64,000 nucleotides of DNA from Streptomyces sp. NRRL F-6492 (GCF_001280125.1 NZ_LGEG01000091.1:26012-90011), one strand, 5' to 3'. Positions 15,843 to 24,593 are shown, numbered from the stretch's first letter. Program-made: numbers and translations. The notes: generated by a model from the sequence alone, not told the origin.

Positions 15843-16550
15843 ATGGGAACAGCGTCGACGAACTCAACGAAGCCCGTGATGCGGGACTCCCTCATCGCCG
15901 CGGCCTTCCAGCTCTTCCTGGAGCGGGGCTACGAGCAGACCACCGTCGACGACATCGTGACGCTCGCGGGCGTCGGCCGGCGGTCCTTCTTCCGGTACTT
16001 CCCGTCGAAGGAGGACGTGGTCTTCCCCGACCACGAACAGTGCCTCGACGACATGACCCGCTTCCTCGCGGCGAGCGCGGACTCCGACGACCCGATCGCC
16101 CGGGTCTGCGGCGCCGCCCGGCTCGTCATGCGGATGTACGCCGAGAACCCCACCTTCTCCGTGCAGCGCTACCGGCTCACCCGCGAGGTGGCCGGACTCC
16201 GCACGTACGAGCTGTCGGTGGTCTGGCGGTACGAGAAGACCCTCGGCGACTACCTGCGCACCCGCTGGGCCGACCGCAGGGACGGCACCCTGCGCGCCAA
16301 CGTGGTCGCGGCGGCCGTGGTCGCCGCCCACAACCACGCCCTGCGCCACTGGCTGCGCTCGGGCGGCGAGGGCGACCCGCTGGCGGCGGTGGACGAGGCC
16401 CTGGAGTTCGTGCGCTCCACCTGGAGCCCGGCCCCGGCCGTCGACGTCCCGGCCGAGGAGACGGAGGACGTCGTGGTGGTCATCACCAAGCGCTCCACCC
16501 CGATGTGGCGCGTGGTGCGCGAGGTGGAGTCGAGCCTCGGCGAGGGCTGA
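15843..16550 (+). CDS. TetR-family regulator, candidate controller of acyl-CoA metabolism genes
   Basis: 235 residues. The HTH is in residues 18-60 (QTTVDDIVTLAGVGRRSFFRYFPSKED), followed by a long helical ligand domain. The RRSFFRYFPSKED recognition-helix segment is typical of TetR proteins linked to acyl-CoA dehydrogenase genes. ATG 15843 was chosen; codons before it lack coding character. Its neighbours are acyl-CoA enzymes, and the recurring TGGCAC-N3-GTGCCA motif marks them as a possible local regulon (inference). Confidence 0.85.
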   Translation: MGTASTNSTKPVMRDSLIAAAFQLFLERGYEQTTVDDIVTLAGVGRRSFFRYFPSKEDVVFPDHEQCLDDMTRFLAASADSDDPIARVCGAARLVMRMYAENPTFSVQRYRLTREVAGLRTYELSVVWRYEKTLGDYLRTRWADRRDGTLRANVVAAAVVAAHNHALRHWLRSGGEGDPLAAVDEALEFVRSTWSPAPAVDVPAEETEDVVVVITKRSTPMWRVVREVESSLGEG

Positions 16551-16626
16551 GGGGCGCCCGGGCGGCGTCCGGGAAACCCCCGGGGATCTCGGTATCTCCA
16601 ATTGAGGGAACTCAGGTCTTTATTTG

Positions 16627-16643
16627 ATGGCACTCAGTGCCAT
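16627..16643. promoter_or_regulatory. Perfect ATGGCAC-TCA-GTGCCAT operator
   Basis: 17-bp palindrome 50 bp upstream of the OB-fold/zinc-ribbon gene start, in the promoter position. Matches the other TGGCAC-N3-GTGCCA sites in the window. Confidence 0.6.
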
Positions 16644-16692
16644 ATCTTTGCTCCATGCACGGTCGAGCCGCCGAGTGCGAGGAGAAGGCATC

Positions 16693-17079
16693 GTGTTCCA
16701 CACGGGACTGAGGAGCGGGACCGCCGTCCAGGCCGACGAGTCGGCCCCCGACTCCGAGCTCTACTTCCAGCGCTGCCGCTGGTGCCACACCACCACGTTC
16801 CAGCGACTGCTCTGTCCGACCTGCGGGTCGACCGACCTCGCGCCCGAACTCAGCGGGGGCGAGGGCGTGATCTCCGTACGGCGCGGGGTCGCCGCGGCCG
16901 ACGCCGACCTCTGGCCGGTGCACATGACGGAGGGCTTCGTGGTCCGCTGCCGGGTCGACGGACCGCCGCACGCGGTGCGCCCCGGGGTCCGGGTCAAGCT
17001 CTCCTCGGGCGTCGGAGTCTCCGGCCGCCGGCCGGTCGTCCGGCTCTGCGAAGAGGTCCCGCTCGACGGCTGGATGTGA
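16693..17079 (+). CDS. OB-fold/zinc-ribbon protein (DUF35 type)
   Basis: 128 residues from GTG 16693, after GGAGAAGG. The N-terminal rubredoxin-like ribbon CRWCHTTTFQRLLCPTCGS has two CxxC pairs, followed by an OB-fold. DUF35 proteins act as partners of thiolases or acyl-CoA handling enzymes and may channel acyl-CoA. No thiolase is adjacent; the converging genes are an acyl-CoA dehydrogenase-ETF operon. Probably controlled by the palindrome at 16627. Confidence 0.8.
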   Translation: MFHTGLRSGTAVQADESAPDSELYFQRCRWCHTTTFQRLLCPTCGSTDLAPELSGGEGVISVRRGVAAADADLWPVHMTEGFVVRCRVDGPPHAVRPGVRVKLSSGVGVSGRRPVVRLCEEVPLDGWM

Positions 17080-17104
17080 GCGGGTCCCCGGTCCTCCCTC
17101 GTGC

Positions 17105-17151
17105 GAAAGGGGCGGGTGGGTGGCACAGAGTGCCACCCACCCGCCCCTTTC
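17105..17151. terminator. Bidirectional terminator with 22-bp perfect stem
   Basis: Arms 17105-17126 and 17130-17151 are fully complementary, with the 3-base loop AGA. It lies between the converging DUF35 gene and etfA. The tip of the stem is again GTGGCAC-AGA-GTGCCAC, so it also matches the recurring operator pattern. Confidence 0.85.
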
Positions 17152-17164
17152 CGCTGCCGGAAGG

Positions 17165-18121
17165 TCAGCGGGGGCCGATCTCGTCCGTCAGCTGCGGCAG
17201 CACCGCGAAGAGGTCGCCGACCACGCCGTAGTCCACGAGGTCGAAGATCGGGGCCTCCGGGTCCTTGTTGACCGCGACGATCGTCTTCGACGTCTGCATG
17301 CCGGCCCGGTGCTGGATCGCGCCGGAGATGCCCGCCGCGACGTACAGCTGCGGCGAGACCTGCTTGCCGGTCTGGCCGACCTGGTTGGCGTGCGGGTACC
17401 AGCCGGCGTCCACGGCCGCGCGGGAGGCGCCGACGGCCGCGCCGAGCGAGTCGGCCAGCTTCTCGACGACCCCGAAGCCCTCGGCCGCGCCGACGCCGCG
17501 GCCGCCGGAGACCACGATCGCGGACTCGGTCAGCTCGGGGCGGCCGGTGGAGACGCGCGGGGTGCGCGAGACGACCTTCGCCGCGTTGCCCGTGAAGGCG
17601 ACGGAGACGTCCTCGACCGTGCCGGCGGCCGGGGCGGCCTCCGGAGCGGTGGAGTTCGGCTTGACGGTGATGACCGGCACGCCGTGCGAGACCGTCGACT
17701 TCACCTGGTACGAGGCGGCGAAGACGGACTGGGTGGCGACCGGGCCGTTCTCGCCGGCCTCCAGCTCCACGGCGTCGGTGATCAGACCGGAGCCGAGGCG
17801 GAGCGCGACGCGGGCCGCGATCTCCTTGCCCTCGCCGGAGGAGGTCACCAGGACGGCGGCCGCCCCCTTCTCCCGGGCGATCTGGGCGAGCGCGTCGACC
17901 TTCGGCACGACGAGCCGCTCGGTGAACTCGGCGCCGTCCGCGACGTACACCGTGGCCGCGCCGTACTCGCCGGCGGTGGCGGCGATCGACGCGGCGGCCT
18001 CGCCGGCGCCGAGGACGACGGCCGAGGGCTCGCCGACGCGGCGGGCGAGGGTGAGCAGTTCGAGGGCCGGCTTGCGGACCGCACCGTCGGCGTGGTCCAC
18101 GAGAACCAGGATCTCAGCCAT
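17165..18121 (-). CDS. etfA: Electron transfer flavoprotein alpha subunit
   Basis: 318 residues. N-terminal MAEILVLVDHADG, the central ETF fold, and the C-terminal FAD-binding domain with VSGGRGVGAAEGFGVVEKLADSLG (about residue 205) and SGAIQHRAGMQ, then VNKDPEAPIFDLVDYGVVGD. It carries electrons with EtfB from acyl-CoA dehydrogenases to the quinone pool. It is the third gene of the operon and starts 39 bp after etfB. Confidence 0.96.
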   Translation of the reverse strand: MAEILVLVDHADGAVRKPALELLTLARRVGEPSAVVLGAGEAAASIAATAGEYGAATVYVADGAEFTERLVVPKVDALAQIAREKGAAAVLVTSSGEGKEIAARVALRLGSGLITDAVELEAGENGPVATQSVFAASYQVKSTVSHGVPVITVKPNSTAPEAAPAAGTVEDVSVAFTGNAAKVVSRTPRVSTGRPELTESAIVVSGGRGVGAAEGFGVVEKLADSLGAAVGASRAAVDAGWYPHANQVGQTGKQVSPQLYVAAGISGAIQHRAGMQTSKTIVAVNKDPEAPIFDLVDYGVVGDLFAVLPQLTDEIGPR

Positions 18122-18160
18122 GATTCGTTGCTCCTGTGTGGGTGTCTGGCCGGGGGCGGA

Positions 18161-18946
18161 TCAGATGAACTTCTGGGCGGCGAGGAAGGCGGCGAGCTGC
18201 TTGCCGCCGTCGCCCTCGTCCGTGACGATCGTGCCCTGCGTACGGGCCGGGCGCGGGGTCGCGGAGTCGACCAGGGTCCAGGACCCGGCGAGGCCGACCT
18301 CGTCGGCGTCGACGCCCAGGTCGTCCAGGTCCAGCTCCTCGACCGGCTTCTTCTTGGCGGCCATGATCCCCTTGAAGGAGGGGTAACGGGCCTCGCCCGA
18401 CTGGTCGGTGACCGACACGACGGCCGGCAGCGGGGCCTCCAGGAGCTCGGTGGCGGCGTCGCCGTCCCGGCGGCCCTTCACGGTGCCGTCCTCGACGGAG
18501 ACCTCGGAGAGCAGGGTGACCTGCGGCAGGCTCAGCCGCTCGGCGAGCAGCGCGGGCAGCACGCCCATGGCGCCGTCCGTCGAGGCCATGCCGCAGACGA
18601 CCAGGTCGAAGCCGGTCTTCTCCAGGGCCTTGGCGAGGATCGCGGAGGTGGCGAAGACGTCCGAGCCGTGGATGTCGTCGTCGTTGACGTGGACGGCCTT
18701 GTCGGCGCCCATCGACAGCGCCTTGCGCAGCGCGTCCTTGGCGTCGTCCGGGCCCACGGTGACGACGGTGACCTCCGCGTCGTCGGCCTCCTCCGCGATC
18801 TGCAGGGCCTGCTCGACGGCGTACTCGTCCAGCTCCGAGAGCAGACCGTCGACGGCCTCGCGGTCGGTCGTCAGGTCGTCGGCGAAACCGCGGTCGCCGG
18901 TCGCGTCGGGGACGTACTTCACACAGACAGCGATCTTCAGGGTCAC
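18161..18946 (-). CDS. etfB: Electron transfer flavoprotein beta subunit
   Basis: 261 residues. It has the EtfB pattern: IAVCVKYVPDATGDRGF, LSELDEYAVEQALQIAE, and the AMP-binding loop region with VVCGMASTDGAMGVLPALLAE. Binds AMP structurally and pairs with EtfA. Lies 36 bp after the acyl-CoA dehydrogenase gene in the same operon. Confidence 0.96.
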   Translation of the reverse strand: MTLKIAVCVKYVPDATGDRGFADDLTTDREAVDGLLSELDEYAVEQALQIAEEADDAEVTVVTVGPDDAKDALRKALSMGADKAVHVNDDDIHGSDVFATSAILAKALEKTGFDLVVCGMASTDGAMGVLPALLAERLSLPQVTLLSEVSVEDGTVKGRRDGDAATELLEAPLPAVVSVTDQSGEARYPSFKGIMAAKKKPVEELDLDDLGVDADEVGLAGSWTLVDSATPRPARTQGTIVTDEGDGGKQLAAFLAAQKFI

Positions 18947-18982
18947 GGCCTGTCTCCTTTCAACGGGTCAACGGTCTGGTGC

Positions 18983-20134
18983 TTACGGGAGGTTGCGGGC
19001 CATGACGATGCGCTGGACCTGGTTGGTGCCCTCGTAGATCTGGGTGATCTTGGCGTCGCGCATCATGCGCTCGACGGGGTAGTCACGGGTGTAGCCGTAA
19101 CCGCCCAGGAGCTGCACGGCGTCGACGGTGACCTCCATGGCGACGTCGGAGGCGAAGCACTTGGCCGCCGCGCCGAAGAAGGTCAGGTCGCCGTCGACGC
19201 GCTCGCTCTTGGCGGCGGCGGCGTAGGTGAGCTGGCGGGCCGCCTCCAGCTTCATGGCCATGTCGGCGAGCATGAACTGCACGCCCTGGAAGTCGGCGAT
19301 CGGCTTGCCGAACTGCTTGCGCTCCTTGACGTAGCCCTTGGCGTAGTCCAGGGCGCCCTGGGCGATGCCGATCGCCTGGGCGGCGATGGTGACGCGGGTG
19401 TGGTCCAGGGTCTTCATCGCGGTGGCGAACCCGGTGCCCTCCGCGCCGATCATCCGGTCGGCGGGGATGCGCACGTTGTCGAGGTAGACCTCGCGGGTCG
19501 GCGAGCCCTTGATGCCCAGCTTCTTCTCCGGCGCGCCGAAGGAGACGCCCTCGTCGTCCTTGTCCACCACGAACGCGCTGATGCCCTTGGAGCGCTTCTC
19601 GGGGTCGGTGACGGCCATCACCGTGTAGTACTGCGACACCCCGGCGTTCGTGATCCACCGCTTCACGCCGTTGAGGACCCAGAAGTCGCCGTCGCGGACC
19701 GCGCGGGTCTTCATCCCGGCCGCGTCCGAGCCGGCGTCCGGCTCCGAGAGGGCGTAGGAGAACATCGCGTCGCCCTTGGCCAGCGGGCCCAGGAACTTCG
19801 CCTTCAGCTCCTCCGAGCCGGACAGGATCACCGGCAGCGAGCCCAGCTTGTTGACCGCAGGGATCAGCGAGGACGAACCGCAGACCCGGGCGACCTCCTC
19901 GATCACGATCACGGTCGCCAGCGCGTCCGCGCCCGCGCCGCCGTACGTCTCCGGCACGTGCACCGCGTGCAGGTCGTTGGCGACCAGCGCGTCCAGGGCC
20001 TCCTGCGGGAAGCGCCCCTCCTCGTCCACCGCGGCCGCGAACGGCGCGATCTTCGCCTCCGCCAGCGCACGCACCGACTCCCGGAGCATGTCGTGCTCCT
20101 CCGAAGGACGGTACAGGTCGAAGTCCTTGCCCAT
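18983..20134 (-). CDS. Acyl-CoA dehydrogenase
   Basis: 383 residues. Includes YALSEPDAGSDAAGMKT (FAD contact), NGVKRWITNAGVSQ, the catalytic IYEGTNQVQR near the C-terminus, and RVTIAAQAIGIAQGAL. It is the first gene of the operon with etfB and etfA, so its own electron acceptor is co-expressed. Start ATG 20134 follows GGGGAG. Two degenerate copies of the TGGCAC-type operator lie just upstream (20160-20197). Probable short/branched-chain acyl-CoA substrate, which cannot be fixed from sequence. Confidence 0.95.
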   Translation of the reverse strand: MGKDFDLYRPSEEHDMLRESVRALAEAKIAPFAAAVDEEGRFPQEALDALVANDLHAVHVPETYGGAGADALATVIVIEEVARVCGSSSLIPAVNKLGSLPVILSGSEELKAKFLGPLAKGDAMFSYALSEPDAGSDAAGMKTRAVRDGDFWVLNGVKRWITNAGVSQYYTVMAVTDPEKRSKGISAFVVDKDDEGVSFGAPEKKLGIKGSPTREVYLDNVRIPADRMIGAEGTGFATAMKTLDHTRVTIAAQAIGIAQGALDYAKGYVKERKQFGKPIADFQGVQFMLADMAMKLEAARQLTYAAAAKSERVDGDLTFFGAAAKCFASDVAMEVTVDAVQLLGGYGYTRDYPVERMMRDAKITQIYEGTNQVQRIVMARNLP

Positions 20135-20159
20135 GATGTGGAGCTCCCCTAGACGCTTG

Positions 20160-20197
20160 TGGCACTGAGTACCCTCAGCAAAGCACACTCAGTACCA
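20160..20197. promoter_or_regulatory. Two degenerate TetR-type boxes ahead of the dehydrogenase-etf operon
   Basis: TGGCAC-TGA-GTACCC (20160-20174) and GCACAC-TCA-GTACCA (20183-20197). Centres are 23 bp apart, and each box has one to three mismatches to TGGCAC-N3-GTGCCA. They lie 26-63 bp upstream of the start. Confidence 0.5.
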
Positions 20198-20206
20198 TAA
20201 ACGCCA

Positions 20207-20239
20207 GAGCGCCCCGACGCGTCACGCGTCGGGGCGCTC
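20207..20239. terminator. 15-bp perfect stem-loop
   Basis: GAGCGCCCCGACGCG, loop TCA, CGCGTCGGGGCGCTC. It lies downstream of the butyrolactone receptor gene (leftward) and so is its likely terminator. Confidence 0.75.
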
Positions 20240-20281
20240 CGGGGCCGTGCGGCCGGCTCCGCGGGCGGGTGCTTTCCGCCG

Positions 20282-20998
20282 CTACGAGTGGGCGCTTTCC
20301 GCGAAGTTCTCCTCGCTGTGGCGGAGCCGGCTCGCGTCGTATTCGGCGGCCAGCCGCCGTGCGCGGCTCTCGGTCATTTCCAGGCGGATCAACACGGCCG
20401 GGGTGCATATCGTCGGCATGACGTGCTGGAGCAGGACCAGAACGCGATGGGTGAGGTCATTCCGGTCGCACAGGATCTGGGACATCGTCTGGATTCCGGC
20501 GAAAGCGCCGGAGAAGAGCTCGGCCGTGTCCGTCACGTCCACGTGGACGAGGATCTCCCCCTGCGCCTTCGCCACCATCAGGGCCTCCGACACCTGGTCG
20601 ATCCAGGCCCGGAAAGGAGCGGCCCGGTCGATTCCCGTGGCGCCGCTGTCCAGCGCCAGCGCGACGCTCGCCCGCACCAGGGGGTCGCGCTGCAGCCGGT
20701 GGGCGAGCAGGAAGCCCTGGTCGACCAGCTCCTGCACCTTGACGTCCTGCGGGGTCAGCGGTTCGTCGAGCATCTGGGCGTCGAGCACGCCGAGCGCCAG
20801 GTCCTCCTTGGAGGCGAAGTGGAAATACAGCGCCCCCTTGGTGACACCGGCGCGCACCAGGATCTCCCCGATGGTCGTCCGCTCGTAGCCGCGCTCGGCG
20901 AAAACGGCGGCGGCCGACTCCAGAATCGTCCGCCGGGTCCGGATTGCACGCGCTTGCTGCGCCAAGGCGCCTCCCGCTGTCTCGCTGTCTGTGCTCAA
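20282..20998 (-). CDS. Gamma-butyrolactone receptor, TetR family (ArpA/ScbR-like)
   Basis: 238 residues. The HTH (GYERTTIGEILVRAGVTKGALYFHFASKEDL, in two halves) is the butyrolactone-receptor subtype. LFSGAFAGIQTMSQILCDRNDLTHRV and a tryptophan in PFRAWIDQV fit the ligand-binding pocket of true receptors. It is divergent from an AfsA-type synthase gene, the classic autoregulator arrangement. It probably represses the synthase and distant antibiotic genes until the signal accumulates. Confidence 0.93.
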   Translation of the reverse strand: MSTDSETAGGALAQQARAIRTRRTILESAAAVFAERGYERTTIGEILVRAGVTKGALYFHFASKEDLALGVLDAQMLDEPLTPQDVKVQELVDQGFLLAHRLQRDPLVRASVALALDSGATGIDRAAPFRAWIDQVSEALMVAKAQGEILVHVDVTDTAELFSGAFAGIQTMSQILCDRNDLTHRVLVLLQHVMPTICTPAVLIRLEMTESRARRLAAEYDASRLRHSEENFAESAHS

Positions 20999-21096
20999 CG
21001 TGTGACATGAAGCATTGAAAAGAAAACCGCGCTCTACGTACCCTACGCCGGACGGATTTGCCGTCCCGGGTGTGCAGGGAAGTGCGAGGGGGAGCG
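20999..21096. promoter_or_regulatory. Divergent receptor/synthase promoter region with possible autoregulatory element
   Basis: This 98-bp spacer has an AT-rich patch (about 21003-21030) running into AAAACCGCGCTCTACGTACC. That is roughly where an autoregulatory element for ScbR-type receptors is found, and it shares the AAAACCG half-site. The opposite half-site is weak, so the element is provisional. Confidence 0.35.
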
Positions 21097-22041
21097 ATGG
21101 AACAGCACCACCGAGGAGTGACGGCGCCCGTCCCCGGGGAGTTCGTCCACCGCGACGACCCGGCCGACATCATCCCCACGGGCTGGACGCGGTCGGGGGA
21201 CGACCGGTACTCCGTCTCCGCCCGCTGGCCTGCCTCGCATCCCTTCTTCTCCCCGGCGACAGGGGGCCGGCACGACCCGGTCCTGGTGGCCGAGACGATG
21301 CGTCAGGCCACCATGCTCGTGGTTCACGCGGGACTCGGGGTACCCGTGGACGATCAGTTCGTCATGTGGGACCTGTATTACACCGCCGATCCCGAGGCGC
21401 TCGCCCTCGACGGCTCCGCCCCCGACATCACCGCCGACCTCTCCTTCCCCGGCCACGACGGGCGCGCGAGCCGGGTGCGGAACCTGCGCGTCGACGTCGT
21501 CCTGAGCCGGGAGGGCCGCCCGCTCTCGACCGGCGGCGGCACGATCCGCTGCACCTCGGCACCGGCGTACCGCAGGATGCGGGGCGAGCGCATGGCCGCC
21601 CTCGGCCGCCCGGTCCCCCTCATACCGCCGATGGCCCCGCACCTGGTCGGCCGCGAGGACGCCAGGGACGTCGTCCTGGGCCCCGGCGACCGCCCCGGCC
21701 GGTGGCAGCTGCGGATCAACACCGCCCACCCCACGCTCTTCCGCCGCCCGAACGACCACGTCCCCGGGATGCTCCTCCTCGAAGCGGCCCGGCAGGCGGC
21801 GATGCTGGAGACCGGCAGCACCGACTACCTCCCCGTCGGCATGGAGCTCTCCTTCTCGCGCTACGTGGAGCTCGACACCCCCTGCTGGATCGAGGCCGAG
21901 ACCGTGACCGCCCCCGGCGAGCCGGCGACCACCGTCCGCGTCACCGGCCACCAGGACGGCGACCCCGTCTTCCTCTGCACGCTCGCCTCCCCGTCCCGGG
22001 AGCCGGCGGTGGCCGGCCCCTGCGTCCGGCTCGCGGGCTGA
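21097..22041 (+). CDS. AfsA-type gamma-butyrolactone synthase
   Basis: 314 residues with two AfsA hotdog repeats. The first contains DPVLVAETMRQATMLVVHAG, the second DHVPGMLLLEAARQAAMLET, both hallmark motifs. AfsA joins a beta-ketoacyl chain to dihydroxyacetone phosphate in butyrolactone signal synthesis. GTG-rich neighbours differ, but here ATG 21097 follows GAGGGGGAG. The two following reductase genes are good candidates for later steps. Confidence 0.92.
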   Translation: MEQHHRGVTAPVPGEFVHRDDPADIIPTGWTRSGDDRYSVSARWPASHPFFSPATGGRHDPVLVAETMRQATMLVVHAGLGVPVDDQFVMWDLYYTADPEALALDGSAPDITADLSFPGHDGRASRVRNLRVDVVLSREGRPLSTGGGTIRCTSAPAYRRMRGERMAALGRPVPLIPPMAPHLVGREDARDVVLGPGDRPGRWQLRINTAHPTLFRRPNDHVPGMLLLEAARQAAMLETGSTDYLPVGMELSFSRYVELDTPCWIEAETVTAPGEPATTVRVTGHQDGDPVFLCTLASPSREPAVAGPCVRLAG

Positions 22042-22053
22042 GCGGCCGGGACG

Positions 22054-23037
22054 ATGACGAAGGCTCCCCGCATCCTGATCACCGGCGCGTCCGGCTTCGT
22101 CGGCGGCCGGGTGGCGGCCGCCGCGACGACGGCGCAGGCCGGGCCCGTACGCCTGCTCGTCCGCGGCCCGCTCGACCCGCCGGCCGCCGGACCCGGGTCC
22201 GCCCCGGCGGTCGAGACCGTCCGGGGCGACCTGCGCGACCCCGGCTCCCTGCGCCGGGCCTGCGAGGGGGCGGACGTGCTGATCCACTGCGCCTCCGCGA
22301 TCGGCGGGGACGAGGAGACGGCCCGCGCCGTCAACGACGAGGGCACCCGGGCCCTGGTCGACGCGGCCGTCCGCGCCGGGGTGACCAGGATCGTCGCCCT
22401 GAGCACGGCCTCCGTCCACGGCCGCGGCCCCTTCCGCGCCGCCGCTCCCGGCACCCTGCCGATCGCCCCGGTCTCGGCCACCAGCCGCACCCGCGCGGCG
22501 GGCGACCGGCACGTCATGGAGGCCGGCGGGACCGTCCTGCGCCCCCACCTCGTGTACGGGACCGGGGACCGGCAGCTGCTGCCCGGCCTCGTCAAGCTCC
22601 TCGGGGCGCTGCCCGGCCCGCTGGTCGGCGGCACCTCGCTGCACTCCCTGATCGAGGTGGGGAGCCTGGCCCGGGCCCTGCTCGCCGCCGCCCTCTCGCC
22701 GCACACCCGCCCCGGCCCGTACCACGTGAACCACCCCGACCCGGTGCCGGTCGGGGAACTCATCGCGGTGGGCGAGGAGTTGCTCGCCCACCGGGCCGGG
22801 CCGCGCCGGGGGGCGGCCCTCGGCGTCGCGGAGGCGCGCGCCCTCCTGGCGGCCCACCCCTTCGCCGTCCACCACCTCGACATGCTCGCCGTCGACCACT
22901 GGTTCTCCGACGACCGGCCCTGGCGGGAGCCGGACCGCGACCCGGGGCCGGGCTTCGCCGAGGGGGTCGTGGAGCACCTGGAGTGGTACCGGAATACGCT
23001 CGACCCCGTCCCGGCGGCCGGGCACCGGACCTCCTGA
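22054..23037 (+). CDS. NAD(P)-dependent epimerase/dehydratase-family reductase
   Basis: 327 residues. ILITGASGFVGGRVA is the Rossmann motif, followed by VRGDLRDPGSL and a downstream STASVHG; the usual YxxxK is not clear, and ATSRTRAAGDRHV replaces it. It lies 12 bp after the afsA-like gene, so it is probably co-transcribed and acts in signal maturation (inference). Similar reductases accompany afsA homologues in other Streptomyces. Confidence 0.8.
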   Translation: MTKAPRILITGASGFVGGRVAAAATTAQAGPVRLLVRGPLDPPAAGPGSAPAVETVRGDLRDPGSLRRACEGADVLIHCASAIGGDEETARAVNDEGTRALVDAAVRAGVTRIVALSTASVHGRGPFRAAAPGTLPIAPVSATSRTRAAGDRHVMEAGGTVLRPHLVYGTGDRQLLPGLVKLLGALPGPLVGGTSLHSLIEVGSLARALLAAALSPHTRPGPYHVNHPDPVPVGELIAVGEELLAHRAGPRRGAALGVAEARALLAAHPFAVHHLDMLAVDHWFSDDRPWREPDRDPGPGFAEGVVEHLEWYRNTLDPVPAAGHRTS

Positions 23038-23059
23038 CCGGCACCGGACCTCCTGACCG
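23022..23059 (+). repeat. 19-bp perfect tandem duplication over a stop codon
   Basis: GCACCGGACCTCCTGACCG at 23022-23040 is repeated at 23041-23059. The first copy includes the TGA of the epimerase-like gene. Confidence 0.9.
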
Positions 23060-23091
23060 ACGACGGCCGCCACACCGGCACCGGCCCCGAG

Positions 23092-23127
23092 CCGAACGCA
23101 CCGAACGCACCGAACGCACCGAACGCA
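23092..23127 (+). repeat. Four tandem copies of a 9-bp repeat
   Basis: CCGAACGCA occurs four times without error, in the spacer before the SDR gene and just ahead of its ribosome site. Confidence 0.9.
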
Positions 23128-23148
23128 CCGAGAGAAGGCACCACCGAC

Positions 23149-23913
23149 ATGTCCGCGCTGGCCGGCAGAACCGCGATCGTCACCGGGGCGAGCCGGGGCA
23201 TCGGAAGAGGCATCGCCCAGCGGCTCGCCCGGGACGGGGCACTGGTCGCCGTGCACTACGGCAGCGACGAGGCGGCGGCCCGCGAGACGGTGGCGACCGT
23301 CGAGCGCGAGGGCGGCCGGGCCTTCCCGTTCCGCGCGGACCTGGCGGCGCCGGACGCCGTCGACGTCTTCTACGCCGCCCTGGACGCCGGCCTCGCGGAG
23401 CTGGGGGAGGGCCCCGGGTTCGACGTCCTCGTCAACAACGCGGGCGCGAGCGGCTCCGGCCGCGTCCACCAGCTCACCCCCGAGGTCTTCGACCGGCTGT
23501 TCACGATCAACGTGAAGGCCCCGCTCTTCCTCGTCCAGCGGGGCCTCGACCGGCTGCGCGACGGCGGCCGGATCGTCAACGTCTCCTCGGTGGTGACGAA
23601 GCGCGCCTTCCCCGACTCCGTGACGTACGCGATGACCAAGGGGGCCGTCGACACGATGACCCTCGCCCTCGCCAAGGAGCTGGGGCCCCGGGGGATCACG
23701 GTCAACGCCGTGGCCCCCGGCTACATCGCGACGGACATGAACGCGCGGCGCCGGGCGACGCCCGAGGCGAGCGCCGCCCTCGCCGCGCTCTCGGTCTTCA
23801 ACCGGATCGGGACGCCCGCCGACGTGGCGGACGTGGTCGCCTTCCTCGCCTCCGACGACGCCCGCTGGATCACCGGCCAGTACGTGGACGTGACGGGCGG
23901 CACCGGGCTCTGA
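23149..23913 (+). CDS. SDR-family 3-oxoacyl-reductase-like enzyme
   Basis: 254 residues. TGASRGIGRGIA (cofactor), VNNAGASGSG, NVSSVVTKRAFP with the catalytic serine, YAMTK, and PGYIATDMN are all intact. Most similar in pattern to FabG-like reductases. Its place in the afsA locus suggests the keto-reduction step of butyrolactone signals (as for BarS-type enzymes), which is inferred and not proven. Confidence 0.88.
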   Translation: MSALAGRTAIVTGASRGIGRGIAQRLARDGALVAVHYGSDEAAARETVATVEREGGRAFPFRADLAAPDAVDVFYAALDAGLAELGEGPGFDVLVNNAGASGSGRVHQLTPEVFDRLFTINVKAPLFLVQRGLDRLRDGGRIVNVSSVVTKRAFPDSVTYAMTKGAVDTMTLALAKELGPRGITVNAVAPGYIATDMNARRRATPEASAALAALSVFNRIGTPADVADVVAFLASDDARWITGQYVDVTGGTGL

Positions 23914-24002
23914 ACCCGTGCGGGACCGGGGCCCGGCCCGGCCGGAGACCTCCTCGCACGCCCCTCCTCCGGGCGGTTCCCGGTCGATAAAGTGGGGGCA
24001 CG

Positions 24003-24593
24003 ATGACACGTTTCCGCGAGAGCGTCCGGTCCCTGCTGCGCGAGCAGGTGCTCGACGCCGCCTACCGCCTCGTCGCCGCCGAGGGGTGGAGCGGGCTGCG
24101 CATGACCTCCATCGCGCGGGCCGCCGGCATCAGCCGTCAGACCCTCTACAACGAGTTCGGCGCGAAGGAGGCCATCGGCAACGCCCTGGTCCAGCGCGAG
24201 CTGGAGGGCTTCCTGATCGGCATCGAGCGCGAACTCGACGCGCATCGCGGAGAGTTGGAGGCAGCGGCGGCGGCCGGTGTCGGCTACACGCTCCAGCAGA
24301 CCGTGGACAACCCCCTCATCAAGAGCGTCCTGGTCGCGGCGCGGGGCGGCGAGGACGACCTCCTCGCCTATCTCACCACCCGCACGGAACCGGTCTTCGG
24401 CACGGCGATGACGATGCTCGACGCGTACGCGACCGAGGCCTGGCCCGACGTGGACGTGGAGTCGCGCGGCCTCGCCGTCGAGACGGTCGTGCGGCTCACC
24501 GTCAGCCACATCGTCCAGCCGGTGGCCTCCCCCTCGGAGACGGCGGCGCGCATCGCCAGGATCACGGCGAGGATCGCCTATCCGGGCGGCTGA
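24003..24593 (+). CDS. TetR-family regulator
   Basis: 196 residues. The HTH lies at residues 17-55 (GWSGLRMTSIARAAGISRQTLYNEFGAK). It is the last gene of the rightward autoregulator set and is 89 bp downstream of the SDR. It is not a butyrolactone receptor by pattern. It could control an efflux or pathway gene; the target is unknown. Confidence 0.88.
   Translation: MTRFRESVRSLLREQVLDAAYRLVAAEGWSGLRMTSIARAAGISRQTLYNEFGAKEAIGNALVQRELEGFLIGIERELDAHRGELEAAAAAGVGYTLQQTVDNPLIKSVLVAARGGEDDLLAYLTTRTEPVFGTAMTMLDAYATEAWPDVDVESRGLAVETVVRLTVSHIVQPVASPSETAARIARITARIAYPGG

Noticed and set aside
17105..17151. Operator for the etf operon
   Set aside because: The 22-bp stem at the meeting point of two gene ends is far better explained as a bidirectional terminator. 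Its central motif is mentioned only as a match.
21015..23990. Long open frames on both strands over the autoregulator genes
   Set aside because: They are out-of-frame copies of the AfsA-like, epimerase-like and SDR genes, with Arg/Pro-rich products.
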